Of a stretch of 64,000 nt of DNA, positions 53,764 through 63,193 are shown in pieces. The position numbers and the translations under genes are program-made. A model generated the notes under the pieces. The model did no database searches. It was given only the letters and a program-made list of their open reading frames with translations, and was not told where the DNA came from. Source of the stretch: Saprospiraceae bacterium (GTDB taxonomy: Bacteria; Bacteroidota; Bacteroidia; Chitinophagales; Saprospiraceae); NCBI GenBank assembly GCA_016708265.1, contig JADJGA010000011.1, positions 186,001 to 250,000 of the forward strand, in the 5' to 3' direction. Position 1 is the first letter of the stretch, and every line of letters starts with the position of its first letter.

Positions 53764-54867
53764 TTAGTCTTCAATTTTCACCAGATTATATTTTACACTT
53801 TCGTATTCAAGTTCTCCGTACGTGAAATCTCCTTCAGGCTTATGATATATCAGTTTAGCCCTGCCCGGCAATAAATACCCGTTAATCTCCCTGTAATCTT
53901 CAACCGGTGTTGACCACGGATAATTACCGTACTTTTTACCGTCAGTTTCATACCGGTCATTGCTTATAAAATTTACAAGTTCATTTTTTTCATTGAAAAA
54001 CAATTTTGCCTCTACAGTTATATTACCGTTTGTGAAAATAGCCTTGACTGTCTTATCGTCAATGTTTTCCCATTTAATCCTATTATCTATCAAAGTTGCC
54101 GGGGCTATAAAGCACATATCATTAAGCAGTGTCACGGTCTCAGCCTGATTCAACTTATCTCCCCAGGCATCAACAACTGTAAACCAGTTCAGAAGTTTTA
54201 CCCTGAAACTTGCAGTTTCGTTTTTATAAATATGAAGACCTGATGCGGGCAGACCCATTTTACTTGCTTTCATAAAAAAATACCTTGATGGATTTCGATA
54301 AAAATTGTATTGAACAGAATGGAGCTTCATGTAATCATCTCCGGGTTTTGAACGCATGCCACCGGTAAACTCTGCCCTGAAATTATTAATCTTTGGCTGA
54401 CCTAATGACTTTGTAAGGTAAAGATATTTTTGAACCGGCAAAGGCAGGTGAGCTATATCTGCAGCAGTCAGAATAATGGTTGAAAGTGAATTGTTGTCCT
54501 TAAAATCAGCATCAACATTGCCGGCAAATTCTTTATGCAATAAGTATGAACCAAAGCTCAAAAATGCAGCAAATAATATGATCAGGTTGGGAATTGTGCC
54601 AAATTTAGCATCTTTCCAAAAGTAAAAGATCAAAATTTGTGAAAGAATAATGGCTATAAGCCCGATTAGCCAACCATGCCTGGCATTGAAATAGAAAAGG
54701 ATACCATAGATAATGAAAACAGCCGCCGCGATAAGCCATAAAACTCCCATTGGCTTTGAAATTGGAAGAGTCAGCTCTTTCATTTCCCTAATACCAAATG
54801 CTTTTACAAATCCGGACAAATGTATCAGTCCGTGAATTAAAACTATTATCAGGAAAAAAACTCTCAT
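53764..54867 (-). CDS. DUF6544-type membrane protein
   Basis: The N-terminal part has four hydrophobic helices (residues 1-115, FFLIIVLIHGLIHLSGFVKAFG, PMGVLWLIAAAVFIIYGILF). The rest is a soluble domain I recognise as DUF6544/DUF6920-like: HLPLPVQKYLYLTKSLGQPKINNFRAEFTGGMRSKPGDDYMKLHSVQYNFYRNPSRYFFMKASKMGLPASGLHIYKNETASFRVKLLNWFTVVDAWGDKLNQAETVTLLNDMCFIAPATLIDNRIKW. The family occurs in Bacteroidota and others and is probably a lipid-binding beta-barrel-like domain, but its role is not known. Its neighbours do not hint at a pathway. Confidence 0.7.
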   Translation of the reverse strand: MRVFFLIIVLIHGLIHLSGFVKAFGIREMKELTLPISKPMGVLWLIAAAVFIIYGILFYFNARHGWLIGLIAIILSQILIFYFWKDAKFGTIPNLIILFAAFLSFGSYLLHKEFAGNVDADFKDNNSLSTIILTAADIAHLPLPVQKYLYLTKSLGQPKINNFRAEFTGGMRSKPGDDYMKLHSVQYNFYRNPSRYFFMKASKMGLPASGLHIYKNETASFRVKLLNWFTVVDAWGDKLNQAETVTLLNDMCFIAPATLIDNRIKWENIDDKTVKAIFTNGNITVEAKLFFNEKNELVNFISNDRYETDGKKYGNYPWSTPVEDYREINGYLLPGRAKLIYHKPEGDFTYGELEYESVKYNLVKIED

Positions 54868-54930
54868 ACAATTTTGATTTTATTGATTTATCATGATGAT
54901 CTTGTCATTACCGAAAAAATAACCTAAATA

Positions 54931-56043
54931 TCAGATGTTCATTTCATATACCCTGTACCGTCGCGATGGCTTTGCTTCCAGCTTACTTATAGCATTTACC
55001 ATTCTCATGTTGTCTTCCAATACATAATTTATTTCCATCCAAAGATCCCTGGCATAGATCGACTCGTTCAGATAACGGTATATAAGGCTGTCAACTGCTT
55101 TACCCTGGTATTCTGGAATAACACCAAGTGCAAACATCCTGTATCTTCTCAATCTCGGTATTCCCCACAGTAATTTTATGAAACCGAATGGAAATAAACG
55201 GCCGTTCAGCCCCCTGAGAAGTGAATTAAGGTCGGGCAGGACAATAGCAAATCCTACAGGACGTCCGGTATTGTCTTCAGCAATCAGGACTCCTTTGGGC
55301 TGAATAAGGCGTTTCATATCATTTGCCATTGCTTTTCCTTCAGCTTCAGTAGCCGGTGAATAACCCCAGTTTTCTATCAGACAATTATTGGATAATTCTA
55401 TAAGTACTGATATTTCCCGTTCATAATTCTTCATATCTATCTGTCGGATCCTGATGTCATAGCGCTTTGCAACTGCTTCTGTCAGTTTCATAATACGTTC
55501 GGGGATACGATAGCCATCCTTTACAGAAATTTCCCAGCATAAAAGATCTTTCACCTTTTCAAGACCGTATTCAATCATCAAATCATTGTAATAAGGCGGA
55601 TTATAGGGTGCCATTATAACAGGAGACGGGGAAAATCCTTCAATAACCATTCCCCATTCCTGTGAAACAAAACTCCAGGGTCCCCTCATTTTGACGCAAT
55701 CCTTTTTTTGAAGCCACTTTTTAGCTGCATTCAGAAGCATTTCCGATGCAGACAGATCCATAATACATTCAAAATAACCAAAAAAACCAATTCTCTCTTT
55801 CCAGAAATCCATAGCCAGATTATCGGTAAAAGCCGCAATGCGTCCAATTAACCGCTCTTTATCCTTCAATAAGTAAAATTGCCATTCACAATGCTCCAGA
55901 AAAGGATTTTTCAGGGGATTAAATTGCGCTTTTTGCTCAGTGCGCAAAGGTGGCACCCAAACAGGATCTTTTTTATATAAACGATATGGTAATTTGATAA
56001 AATCCTGCATATCATGTGTTGATTTTACTTCAAGTAGTTCCAT
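54931..56043 (-). CDS. GNAT-like acyltransferase domain protein (370 aa)
   Basis: This protein (370 residues) resembles Bacteroidota proteins built of two GNAT-like halves. Part one reads YLLKDKERLIGRIAAFTDNLAMDFWKERIGFFGYFECIMDLSASEMLLNAAKKWLQKKDCVKMRGPWSFVSQEWGMVIEGF. The second half has VLIAEDNTGRPVGFAIVLPDL and ALGVIPEYQGKAVDSLIYRYLNESIYARDLWMEINYVLEDNMRMVNAISKLEAKPSRRYRVYEM. The element VIPEYQGKAVD is a relic of the acetyl-CoA loop. Such proteins are of unknown function. It lies 63 bp upstream of the DUF6544 gene, so the two are probably one operon. Confidence 0.6.
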   Translation of the reverse strand: MELLEVKSTHDMQDFIKLPYRLYKKDPVWVPPLRTEQKAQFNPLKNPFLEHCEWQFYLLKDKERLIGRIAAFTDNLAMDFWKERIGFFGYFECIMDLSASEMLLNAAKKWLQKKDCVKMRGPWSFVSQEWGMVIEGFSPSPVIMAPYNPPYYNDLMIEYGLEKVKDLLCWEISVKDGYRIPERIMKLTEAVAKRYDIRIRQIDMKNYEREISVLIELSNNCLIENWGYSPATEAEGKAMANDMKRLIQPKGVLIAEDNTGRPVGFAIVLPDLNSLLRGLNGRLFPFGFIKLLWGIPRLRRYRMFALGVIPEYQGKAVDSLIYRYLNESIYARDLWMEINYVLEDNMRMVNAISKLEAKPSRRYRVYEMNI

Positions 56044-56166
56044 ATTTTCCGGTTTATTTTATCATTAATATAATGAAATTATTCAATTTTTTCACCTTTA
56101 ATACCTGAAATTACTTCTGGTATATCTGAAAATGTTAAGAATTTAATTTGCCGGTTTATAAAATCA

Positions 56167-56838
56167 TTACCATAAATACGGAATGATCTTATACCGGGTT
56201 TTGTTCGAATATTCAGCATATCCTCTCAATTCATTTTTTAAAGTTTTATCCTCCATATATGTCCTTGTGATTAATAGAAAAATAGACAAACATGCAGGTA
56301 TCAAGCTCCAAAGCGATCCAAATAGCAATGGAAATCCCAAAGACTGAATTACAGAACCAATATACGCTGGGTGTCTGACAATTTTATATAATCCGGTTTC
56401 ACAAACTATGTGCTCTCTATCTGTTTGAATTCGAACCGTACTTGAAAAAAATTTATTTTGCTTTTGAGCAATAAGGAAAAGTAGTTGTCCTGTAATTGTC
56501 AGAAAGATACCTAAGATATAAAGGCTATAGTGAAACTCCGGAGACCAGTGATATCTGTCAGAATCAAATCCGGCAATTATAAACATGGAAATTGTAGTCA
56601 GAAATGATAAACCTAAGATTGCCTTATCCCATTTCTTTGTCCCCTCTCCCGGCTTTGAACGTTCTTTCATCAGTTCATCGTCTATCCTTAATACGGTGTA
56701 ATTTAATAAAACCATTAAAAGGCCAATAATCACATAAATAAGCCCCTGCCAATAGTTTATACGGCCAGCACTAACAAAAATAACTGAAAAAAACATAAAA
56801 GAACCGAAGATGTGCTTGATCAAATAATTTATTTTCAT
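56167..56838 (-). CDS. Isoprenylcysteine carboxyl methyltransferase-like membrane protein
   Basis: The protein (223 residues) has about six hydrophobic segments. It also shows the ICMT/PEMT-type SAM-binding pattern: IVCETGLYKIVRHPAYIGSVIQSLGFPLLFGSLWSLIPACLSIFLLITRTYMEDKTLKNELRGYAEYSNKTRYKIIPYLW. The VRHPxYxG element and the last E-L.GY..Y.....Y.iiP stretch are the family signature. Bacterial members methylate unknown lipids or are of unknown use. It is a separate minus-strand gene, 123 bp upstream of the GNAT-like gene. Confidence 0.85.
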   Translation of the reverse strand: MKINYLIKHIFGSFMFFSVIFVSAGRINYWQGLIYVIIGLLMVLLNYTVLRIDDELMKERSKPGEGTKKWDKAILGLSFLTTISMFIIAGFDSDRYHWSPEFHYSLYILGIFLTITGQLLFLIAQKQNKFFSSTVRIQTDREHIVCETGLYKIVRHPAYIGSVIQSLGFPLLFGSLWSLIPACLSIFLLITRTYMEDKTLKNELRGYAEYSNKTRYKIIPYLW

Positions 56839-57201
56839 GGTTATTATATGTTAAAACTCTTATAGAAAAATTACTGATACTAGTTAATTAATAAAACTGC
56901 TTTTTTAAATCCAAAATTATGATAAAAAAACTGTAAAAGTGAGAATGCTGAAAGAATAAATTATGGAATTATACAATCTTTAATTCTTTAACTCCTTTTC
57001 GTTTAAAAATTAGACTTATTTGTAAATTTTGCACAAAAATATTTGTTAAAAAAAATAATTATTTCGTGCTTTCTCCAAATAAGTTCAGGATAACTTTTTT
57101 AAAGATTTAGCAGTAAAACAATAATTTATCCGTAAACTTTGTATTACAATAAATTTGTTTAATTTAGCCTGAATAAATAATTAGCCAACACAACTATCCT
57201 T
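56839..57201. other. Divergent intergenic region
   Basis: These 363 bp lie between the minus-strand methyltransferase-like gene and the plus-strand M14 peptidase gene. They hold no ORF. A TAAATTTG at 57150-57157 resembles the -7 box of Bacteroidota promoters (TAnnTTTG), but no clear -33 box is at the right distance. Confidence 0.4.
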
Positions 57202-58827
57202 ATGAAAAAAATATTAGTTTTTGTATTTCTGCTTAATGGAGTTTTATCAGACATACTTTGTCAGATCAGCATTAAAACTGTTGCAGAAGCCTCAAACTTT
57301 GAAAGCACATCTAAATATAATGATGTATTGAACTTTATAGAAATTCTGGATAGATCATCGAAATTTATCCGTACGGAAACAATGGCTGTTTCGGAAGAGG
57401 GAAGGGACATTCCACTCATGATCATTGCCGACCCGATGCCTGAAAAACCGGAGGATTTGAAAAATGATCCCAGGATCGTCGTATACCTGCAGGGAAATAT
57501 TCATGCCGGTGAAGTCGAAGGAAAGGAAGCCTTAATGATGTTTGCTCGTGATATAAAAAAGAATGAGCAAATCCTGAAAAATATAGTTTTACTCATCTGC
57601 CCGATATTTAATGCTGACGGTAACGAAAAGATCTCAGTTAAAAACCGTACCAATCAAAATGGTCCAAAAAATGGGGTCGGAGTAAGGTACAACGGATCTT
57701 TTCTCGATTTAAACCGGGATGCTGTAAAAATGGAATCACCCGAAATGACGGGTTTAATCACAAATGTATTGAACAGATGGGACCCTTATGTAATGATGGA
57801 TTATCACACAACCAACGGAGTGTTCAGGCAGGAACCGACGACATTTTCGTGGATGCTCAATCCTAACGGAAATCAGGGTCTGATCCATTATATGCGCGAT
57901 AAAATGATGCCGGAAATAAACAAAAACCTGTTAAACAAATATAAAATTGAAAACTGCTTTTATGGTGAATTTGAAGACCTGGGAAAAATGGATGAGGGTT
58001 ATGTTTCCTATGCACATGAGCCGAGATATATTGTAAACTATGCCGGTCTCCGCAACCGGCTGGCGATTTTGAATGAGAATTATGTACATGCCGATTTCAG
58101 ATCGAGGGTTGAAGGCTGTTATTATCTCTCTTTTGCTCTGATGGATTATATTATTGAAAATAAGAACGAAATAAAGAAACTGGTAAAAGCCGCGGATGAT
58201 AAAAACCTCAGCAGGTGGACAGACTCAGCGGTAATTGATTCTTTCTCATTTGATTATAAAGTGGTTCCGGTACCCTACCCGGTCACGATTAAGGTATTTG
58301 AAGTTGAAAAAGATGCCAACACGCAAAATTACCTCGGATATAAGCCAACAGATGTCAAAAAAACAATAACCATACCATATCTTGCAGATTATGTAGCAAC
58401 TACGAATATAGCCTATCCGTATGCTTACATGCTTACAGTTCCTGACAAGTCGATTTTAAACAAGCTGACCAGCCATGGTATTATAGTTGAGAAACTGATT
58501 GTGGATCAGACTTTTGAAGTTGAACGATTCGATATAAAAAGCTTAAAGGGGTCACGACGGCTGAATCAGGGACATTACACCAATACAGCTGAAGGTACAT
58601 TTATACCTGAAAAGAAAACTTTTGAAAAAGGAACATATGTAGTGAGGACTTCCCAGCCGCTTGCTGCCCTGGCAGTCTACCTGCTGGAACCACAATCTGG
58701 TGATGGATTGCTGTACTGGAATTTTTTCGACCGGTACCTTGTACCTCAATGGGGCGATGGATATTATCCCTATCCCGTTTACAGATTAAACTATAAAGTT
58801 GATTTCGCTTCGGAGAAGGTAAATTGA
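57202..58827 (+). CDS. Exported M14-family zinc carboxypeptidase
   Basis: The protein (541 residues) has a signal peptide (cut near LCQ) and an M14 carboxypeptidase domain at about 40-300: VVYLQGNIHAGEVEGKEALMMFARDIKK (zinc ligands His and Glu in HAGEVEG), ADGNEK, NGSFLDLNRDAVKMESPEM and MMDYHTTNGVFRQEP (third zinc ligand His). The C-terminal 200 residues carry the beta-rich domain usual in the larger Bacteroidota M14 enzymes. It should cut C-terminal residues from peptides outside the cytoplasm. It stands alone with a 363-bp upstream gap. Confidence 0.88.
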   Translation: MKKILVFVFLLNGVLSDILCQISIKTVAEASNFESTSKYNDVLNFIEILDRSSKFIRTETMAVSEEGRDIPLMIIADPMPEKPEDLKNDPRIVVYLQGNIHAGEVEGKEALMMFARDIKKNEQILKNIVLLICPIFNADGNEKISVKNRTNQNGPKNGVGVRYNGSFLDLNRDAVKMESPEMTGLITNVLNRWDPYVMMDYHTTNGVFRQEPTTFSWMLNPNGNQGLIHYMRDKMMPEINKNLLNKYKIENCFYGEFEDLGKMDEGYVSYAHEPRYIVNYAGLRNRLAILNENYVHADFRSRVEGCYYLSFALMDYIIENKNEIKKLVKAADDKNLSRWTDSAVIDSFSFDYKVVPVPYPVTIKVFEVEKDANTQNYLGYKPTDVKKTITIPYLADYVATTNIAYPYAYMLTVPDKSILNKLTSHGIIVEKLIVDQTFEVERFDIKSLKGSRRLNQGHYTNTAEGTFIPEKKTFEKGTYVVRTSQPLAALAVYLLEPQSGDGLLYWNFFDRYLVPQWGDGYYPYPVYRLNYKVDFASEKVN

Positions 58828-58858
58828 ATACGTGAATTGCCTCTGAAATTGTAATATT

Positions 58859-59593
58859 TCAATTTTTAGACGAATTGAATTGTACAATTTTCTCCCAATC
58901 AATCTCTCCATTGCTTTTACAAAACTCAATTGCAAATTCTTTGGTAAATTTGTTAATCATTTGAGAATAAGAAATAATGAAATCTTCATTTTTTTCTTTT
59001 GCTTTGTGACCTAATGGTTCAATAATTTCAGTATAAAGATCTTCATATCCAGAAATAAATTCCCAAAAAGATTGACCACAATACTTAAAGTAATCTCCTT
59101 TGTCTGGATGTTTATCTCTTCCATAGCAACAACCATTCACAGCCACAATATTAAGATTTGAATTACTGGTTCGTAATGTTTTTTTTGCAGTTTTGAAATC
59201 AGAAACCATTTTCTTTATTTGAGAACTATTTCCCCAATTAGGTCCAGATTTAATGTTTACAATATATCTTTTATCATCTTTATCAAATTCAAGGTCGATA
59301 CCAACTATTCCAGATTTTTTTCCTCCATAAACTTTTTCATTAATAAAAATTGCTAAACCTTCAAGCCAATCACCAAAAATTCCTTCCTCGCTAGATGATA
59401 TATGGGCATCAACAATCTCACGTATAATTCTTTCTGCAGTCAAAACATATTTGGCTTTGTACAAATATGGATTCTTTCTCTTAAGGACTTGAACAAGTTT
59501 AAGATTTCCAAGACTTTGTATTCTTTTTTCATGAAAATTTCCAATATTTTTCTCAACATAATGAGAAACATCTGTTAAATTAAGCTTTTTCAT
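58859..59593 (-). CDS. PmeII-family type II restriction endonuclease
   Basis: I recognise the pattern of the PmeII-like restriction endonuclease family: FGDWLEGLAIFINEKVYGGKKSGIVGIDLEFDKDDKRYIVNIKSGPNWGNSSQIKKMVSDFKTAKKTL, then NIVAVNGCCYGR, FKYCGQSFWEFISGYEDLYTEIIEPLGHKAKEKNEDF and the final EFAIEFCKSNGEIDWEKIVQF. The nuclease core is the PD-(D/E)xK type: Asp in GIDLEF and Lys in NIKSG. It overlaps the methyltransferase gene by 14 bases and follows it in the same operon. The pair should recognise and protect one DNA site. The site cannot be told from the sequence alone. Confidence 0.85.
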   Translation of the reverse strand: MKKLNLTDVSHYVEKNIGNFHEKRIQSLGNLKLVQVLKRKNPYLYKAKYVLTAERIIREIVDAHISSSEEGIFGDWLEGLAIFINEKVYGGKKSGIVGIDLEFDKDDKRYIVNIKSGPNWGNSSQIKKMVSDFKTAKKTLRTSNSNLNIVAVNGCCYGRDKHPDKGDYFKYCGQSFWEFISGYEDLYTEIIEPLGHKAKEKNEDFIISYSQMINKFTKEFAIEFCKSNGEIDWEKIVQFNSSKN

Positions 59594-60434
59594 ACTTCAT
59601 CTTAGGTTCAAATAAATAGAGTTCCACTGGTTGTATTTGTTTTCTTACCATTTCATAATATTCCGGAACAATGTCTATTCCAATAGAATTCCGTTTCATT
59701 CTATTTGCAACTTTCAAAGTGGTCCCAGATCCCATAAAAGGGTCAAGAACAGTATCATTTTCTTTTGTGAAGAGTTTAATAAACCATTCCGGAAGTTCTT
59801 CTGGAAAAGCAGCACTATGATTTTTATTGTTGCATTCAGTCGCCAAATGCAAAACATTAGTTGGATATGCCATATCTCTATCAATCCAGTTTGAAATGTT
59901 TTTACCAAAACCACTACCAACTTTTGAATTGTATCTGATTTTATCAGTTTCCGATAGGTTTTTTAACCGATTTTTAGCCCAATCACCCATCGGCACCATT
60001 ACTTCTTCCTGATACATATTAAATTTTTTTTCTTTATTGAATTGAAGAAGTCTCTCCCATGAATCACGAAAACGATTGGGCCATTTTCCTGGATAGGAAT
60101 TTTTTTTATGCCAAATAAATTCTTCTGTCCACAACCACCCCTGTTTACGCATCGCTAAAATAAGTTCCATCACATATGTACTTCGTTCTCCATCAATAAC
60201 TTTCTCTTTAATATTTAGAACAAAGGTCCCGGTCGGTTTTAATACTCTCAACAATTGTTTGGAAATTGGTAAAAACCATTCAACATATTTATCAGGTTGA
60301 ATTCCGCCATATGTGTTTTTTCTTTGGTCTGCATATGGAGGAGAAGTCACAATCAAATCAACTGTGTTATCTGAAATAAGTTTTAATTCTTGTTTACTAT
60401 CTCCTAAATAGATGTCAGTAGATATTTCCATCAA
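59580..60434 (-). CDS. DNA methyltransferase of the PmeII-like system
   Basis: The beta-class methyltransferase (284 residues) has motif IV LIVTSPPYADQRKNTYGG near residue 30 and the SAM motif VLDPFMGSGTTLKVANRMKRNSIGIDI near residue 235. TSPPY indicates an N4-cytosine methylase, though an N6-adenine enzyme cannot be excluded. Motif order is IV before I. The region between (KKFNMYQEEVMVPMGDWAKNRLKNLSETDKIRYNSKVGSGFGKNISNWIDRDMAYPTNVLH) is the usual central part of this N4 group. It precedes the endonuclease gene with a 14-bp overlap, so the antidote enzyme is made first. It starts at an ATG at 60434 that is followed by a second ATG. Confidence 0.92.
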   Translation of the reverse strand: MMEISTDIYLGDSKQELKLISDNTVDLIVTSPPYADQRKNTYGGIQPDKYVEWFLPISKQLLRVLKPTGTFVLNIKEKVIDGERSTYVMELILAMRKQGWLWTEEFIWHKKNSYPGKWPNRFRDSWERLLQFNKEKKFNMYQEEVMVPMGDWAKNRLKNLSETDKIRYNSKVGSGFGKNISNWIDRDMAYPTNVLHLATECNNKNHSAAFPEELPEWFIKLFTKENDTVLDPFMGSGTTLKVANRMKRNSIGIDIVPEYYEMVRKQIQPVELYLFEPKMKYEKA

Positions 60435-60484
60435 AATTTAATAATTTGTTTATTTAATATTTACAGAATAACAGATTTGATGAA

Positions 60485-61613
60485 CTACATCAGATCCATA
60501 CCGATATCCTTTCTGTAGTACTTGCCCTGGAAATCTATAGCTTCACATGTTTTAAGGCTTTTTTCAAGAGCTTCTTCAAGGGTTTTGCCGAGAGAACTTA
60601 CTGCCAGCACACGTCCACCACTGGTAACAAATTCTCCATCTTTTTCCTTTGTGCCAGCATAGAAAATAGTGCTTTCTGTAATATTGCCGAGGTTTGATAT
60701 TTTGTAGTCCTTTTTATATTCATCAGGATAACCGCCCGATGCCATTACTATGGTTACGGCATGCTCTTTCACGTGTTCTATTGCATGATCTTCGAGATTG
60801 CCCTTATAAATAGATTCCAGCAGGTCGATAAGGTCATTCTTTAGCCGGAAGAATACAACCTGTGATTCCGGGTCGCCCATCCTGCAGTTATATTCGATAA
60901 CATAAGGCTCATTTCCTTTTTTTATAAGCCCGAAAAACAGGAATCCTTTGTAGTCTATATCTTTTGACCAGATACCGCTTATCGTTGGCTGTATTATTTT
61001 CAGCACCGTGTTTATCATCAGGTCATCATTGATAAATGTTACTGGGGAGACTGCTCCCATGCCTCCAGTATTTTTGCCGGTATCTCCTTCCCCTATTCTT
61101 TTGTAATCCTTGGCTATCGGCAACATTTTGAATTTTTTACCGTCAGTTATCACAAACACTGAATATTCGATTCCGTCCAGAAATTCTTCTATTACCACTG
61201 TTTCCCCGGCAGAACCGAATTTGTCGGCAAACATTTCAGATATTTCCTGTTTGGCTTCTTCTCTTGATCCTGCAATTATGACACCTTTACCGGATGCCAG
61301 CCCGTCGGCTTTCAGCACTATAGGTACAGGAAGTGTATCAATATATTCAAGTGCAGATGCCTTTTCTTCTTTTGAAAATGCCTGATAACTGCCAGTAGGT
61401 ATGAGGACCAATAATAAGCATTTTGATTTCATTCGATACAATGAATGTGACCAGCCCGTCAATGTCTTTCATGTCCAATTCGACATTGGTTCCATATTGT
61501 GATGTTCCACCATTACCGGGTGTTATGAACAGCTTTTCCAGTCGGGGACTTTGTGACAGTTTCCAGGCAAATGCACTCTCTCTCCCCCCCGATCCGATAA
61601 GTAAAATGTTCAT
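60485..61613 (-). pseudogene. purD: Phosphoribosylamine-glycine ligase (PurD), internal deletion and frameshift
   Basis: PurD makes glycinamide ribonucleotide in purine synthesis. The N-terminal 70 residues (61613 to 61404: MNILLIGSGGRESAFAWK through KMLIIGP) are normal, and the rest (about 61398 to 60485: PTGSYQAFSKEEKASALEYI, VLKADGLASGKGVIIAG, YVIEYNCRMGDPESQVV) is normal too. But the two parts lie in different frames, and the join jumps straight from IIGP to PTGSY; about 50 residues (the end of the first Rossmann-like domain and the start of the ATP-grasp part) are missing. Counting residues, the protein would be about 374 instead of about 425. The missing segment lies within a few bases, near 61400. 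This is either a true deletion in a purine gene or a serious assembly defect. Confidence 0.85.
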
Positions 61614-61717
61614 TTTTTCAGATTTTCAATATTTATATAATAAGCCCAAAATACGTCTTTAAATATTACTCTTTTTCTAAGATTTTATTGTATTTCGAAA
61701 GCTTATTTCCTGTGTTT

Positions 61718-62451
61718 TTATATCTTTTCTATATTATCCTTTACAATCCATCCTTTTTCTTTATTTATGAGTTCAACCTGGTACCATTTATCGAGACTGT
61801 CTGTGATCTTTAACTTCTCTCCCTCTGTCAGATCATATAGTTTTTCGCTCCTCCGGTCAGGAGCAGTATAAATATTTTCCTCTGCCATCAGAATTCCTGT
61901 CAATTCCCTGAAATTGATCCTGTACCTGTAAAATGAAGCCGGCAATGCAATTATAAAAACAAACAGACATATCCAGATCCAAATCTCTTTAAAACCCGGG
62001 TTTTTGAACCACCGGTATCCGGTAAAAAAAACGATTAGCAATGCTGAAACCAATGAAATAATAGCCCAGATATTTCCTGAAAAGATATTTGTAAAGTTTT
62101 TCCACCATCTTATCAGAAAAAAATCAGGCATTGGCATAATTTCTGAATCTATCTTTCTCCTTGCGACTGAAAGATTATGCCTGATATCAGTATCAAGTGG
62201 TGAGATCCTGAGTGCTTTTTCATAGTAAAGTATTGCATGAGGCATATCTTTTTATTTAAATAAGCATTGCCTGTGTTAAAATACAGGGCATCAGAGCAAT
62301 ACCCCTCTTTGATTAATCCAAGATAATAATTGATTTCCTTACCTGAATGAATTATCGTGTCCTTATTTACAGAATCCTGCTGACCGAAAACCGTTATACC
62401 ACACATAAGGAATAAAAATGCGATAATGACAAATTTAATATTCAATTTCAT
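61718..62451 (-). pseudogene. BatE-like TPR/SH3 membrane protein, one frameshift
   Basis: The N-terminal frame (62451 to about 62255) has a signal peptide (cut near TVFGQ) and the start of a TPR (INYYLGLIKEGYCSDALYFNTGNAYLNK). The second frame (about 62250 to 61718) continues MPHAILYYEKALRISPLDTDIRHNLSVARRKID, two hydrophobic helices (GNIWAIISLVSALLIVFF and IWIWICLFVFIIALPAS) and a C-terminal SH3b domain (AEENIYTAPDRRSEKLYDLTEGEKLKITDSLDKWYQVEL). The A-run at 62249-62253 (coding strand) needs a one-base change to join them. TPR, two helices and SH3b in this order is the BatE layout of Bacteroidota. It overlaps the MurU-like gene by 17 bp. Confidence 0.8.
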
Positions 62452-63178
62452 CTGGGTGGTTTTTTAAAAATTCTTCGGCTTCTTTTAATTTTTCCATACT
62501 TCCGCAATCAAACCAAAAATCATCGGTATGATCATATGCCGCAATTTTTTTATTGCTGCAGATTTCCAGAAAGAACGGTATCAGAGATTTTTTTTCAACC
62601 GAACCTATCAAAGGTATCAGTTCTGTGTTGAAAATACCTGTTCCGCTGAAGCCAAGCCTTTGTGTAGTGAAAGTATTTCGTCTGACTATCTTTTCTGAAG
62701 TTTTTACATTTTCCCAGCCCGTCATAATCCCCGAATCATCAAATAGCAAATATCTGGATGACTGACGGTTTCTCGTCGCAAGGCTAATGTCATTACTGCT
62801 CTCAACATGGAACTTGTATAGTCTATTTATATTTATATCCGAAATAATGTCAACATTATAAGTCAGTAAGTATTTATCATTTCTGATGTGAGGATAAATT
62901 TTCGCAAGTCCTCCTGCAGTATCCAGCAGTATTTTTTCATGGGAAATTACGATATCTGATCCGAAAAAATCATTCTCTTCAATGTATTTTTCAATCTCTT
63001 CGGCATAATGATGTGTATTGATTATAAAGCTTCTGATCCCCTGTTTTTTAAAGAAATGAATATTATACGACAATAAAGTTCCATTTCCAAACGGAGCAAG
63101 AGCTTTTGGTCTGGTGGCCGTAAGCGGATACAGTCTTGTCCCCAGTCCGGCAGAAAATATCATTGCTTTTAGTTCCAT
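62435..63178 (-). CDS. murU: MurNAc-1-phosphate uridylyltransferase-like protein (MurU type)
   Basis: This nucleotidyltransferase (247 residues) has the sugar-nucleotide signature MIFSAGLGTRLYPLTATRPKALAPFGNGTLL (G-x-G-T-R-x6-P-K) at the N-terminus, and YLLTYNVDIISDI (metal Asp in the NVD motif). A segment FWFDCGSMEKLKEAEEFLK ends the fold, as in MurU-like enzymes (W-x-D-x-G-T-x2-R-L). MurU adds UMP to MurNAc-1-phosphate in the AmgK/MurU cell-wall recycling route. The gene lies 15 bp downstream of the phosphotransferase-RapZ-fusion gene, the expected AmgK partner. Assignment rests on size, motifs and neighbour. Confidence 0.8.
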   Translation of the reverse strand: MELKAMIFSAGLGTRLYPLTATRPKALAPFGNGTLLSYNIHFFKKQGIRSFIINTHHYAEEIEKYIEENDFFGSDIVISHEKILLDTAGGLAKIYPHIRNDKYLLTYNVDIISDININRLYKFHVESSNDISLATRNRQSSRYLLFDDSGIMTGWENVKTSEKIVRRNTFTTQRLGFSGTGIFNTELIPLIGSVEKKSLIPFFLEICSNKKIAAYDHTDDFWFDCGSMEKLKEAEEFLKNHPDEIEY

Positions 63179-63193
63179 ATTCGTGGCTTAAGC

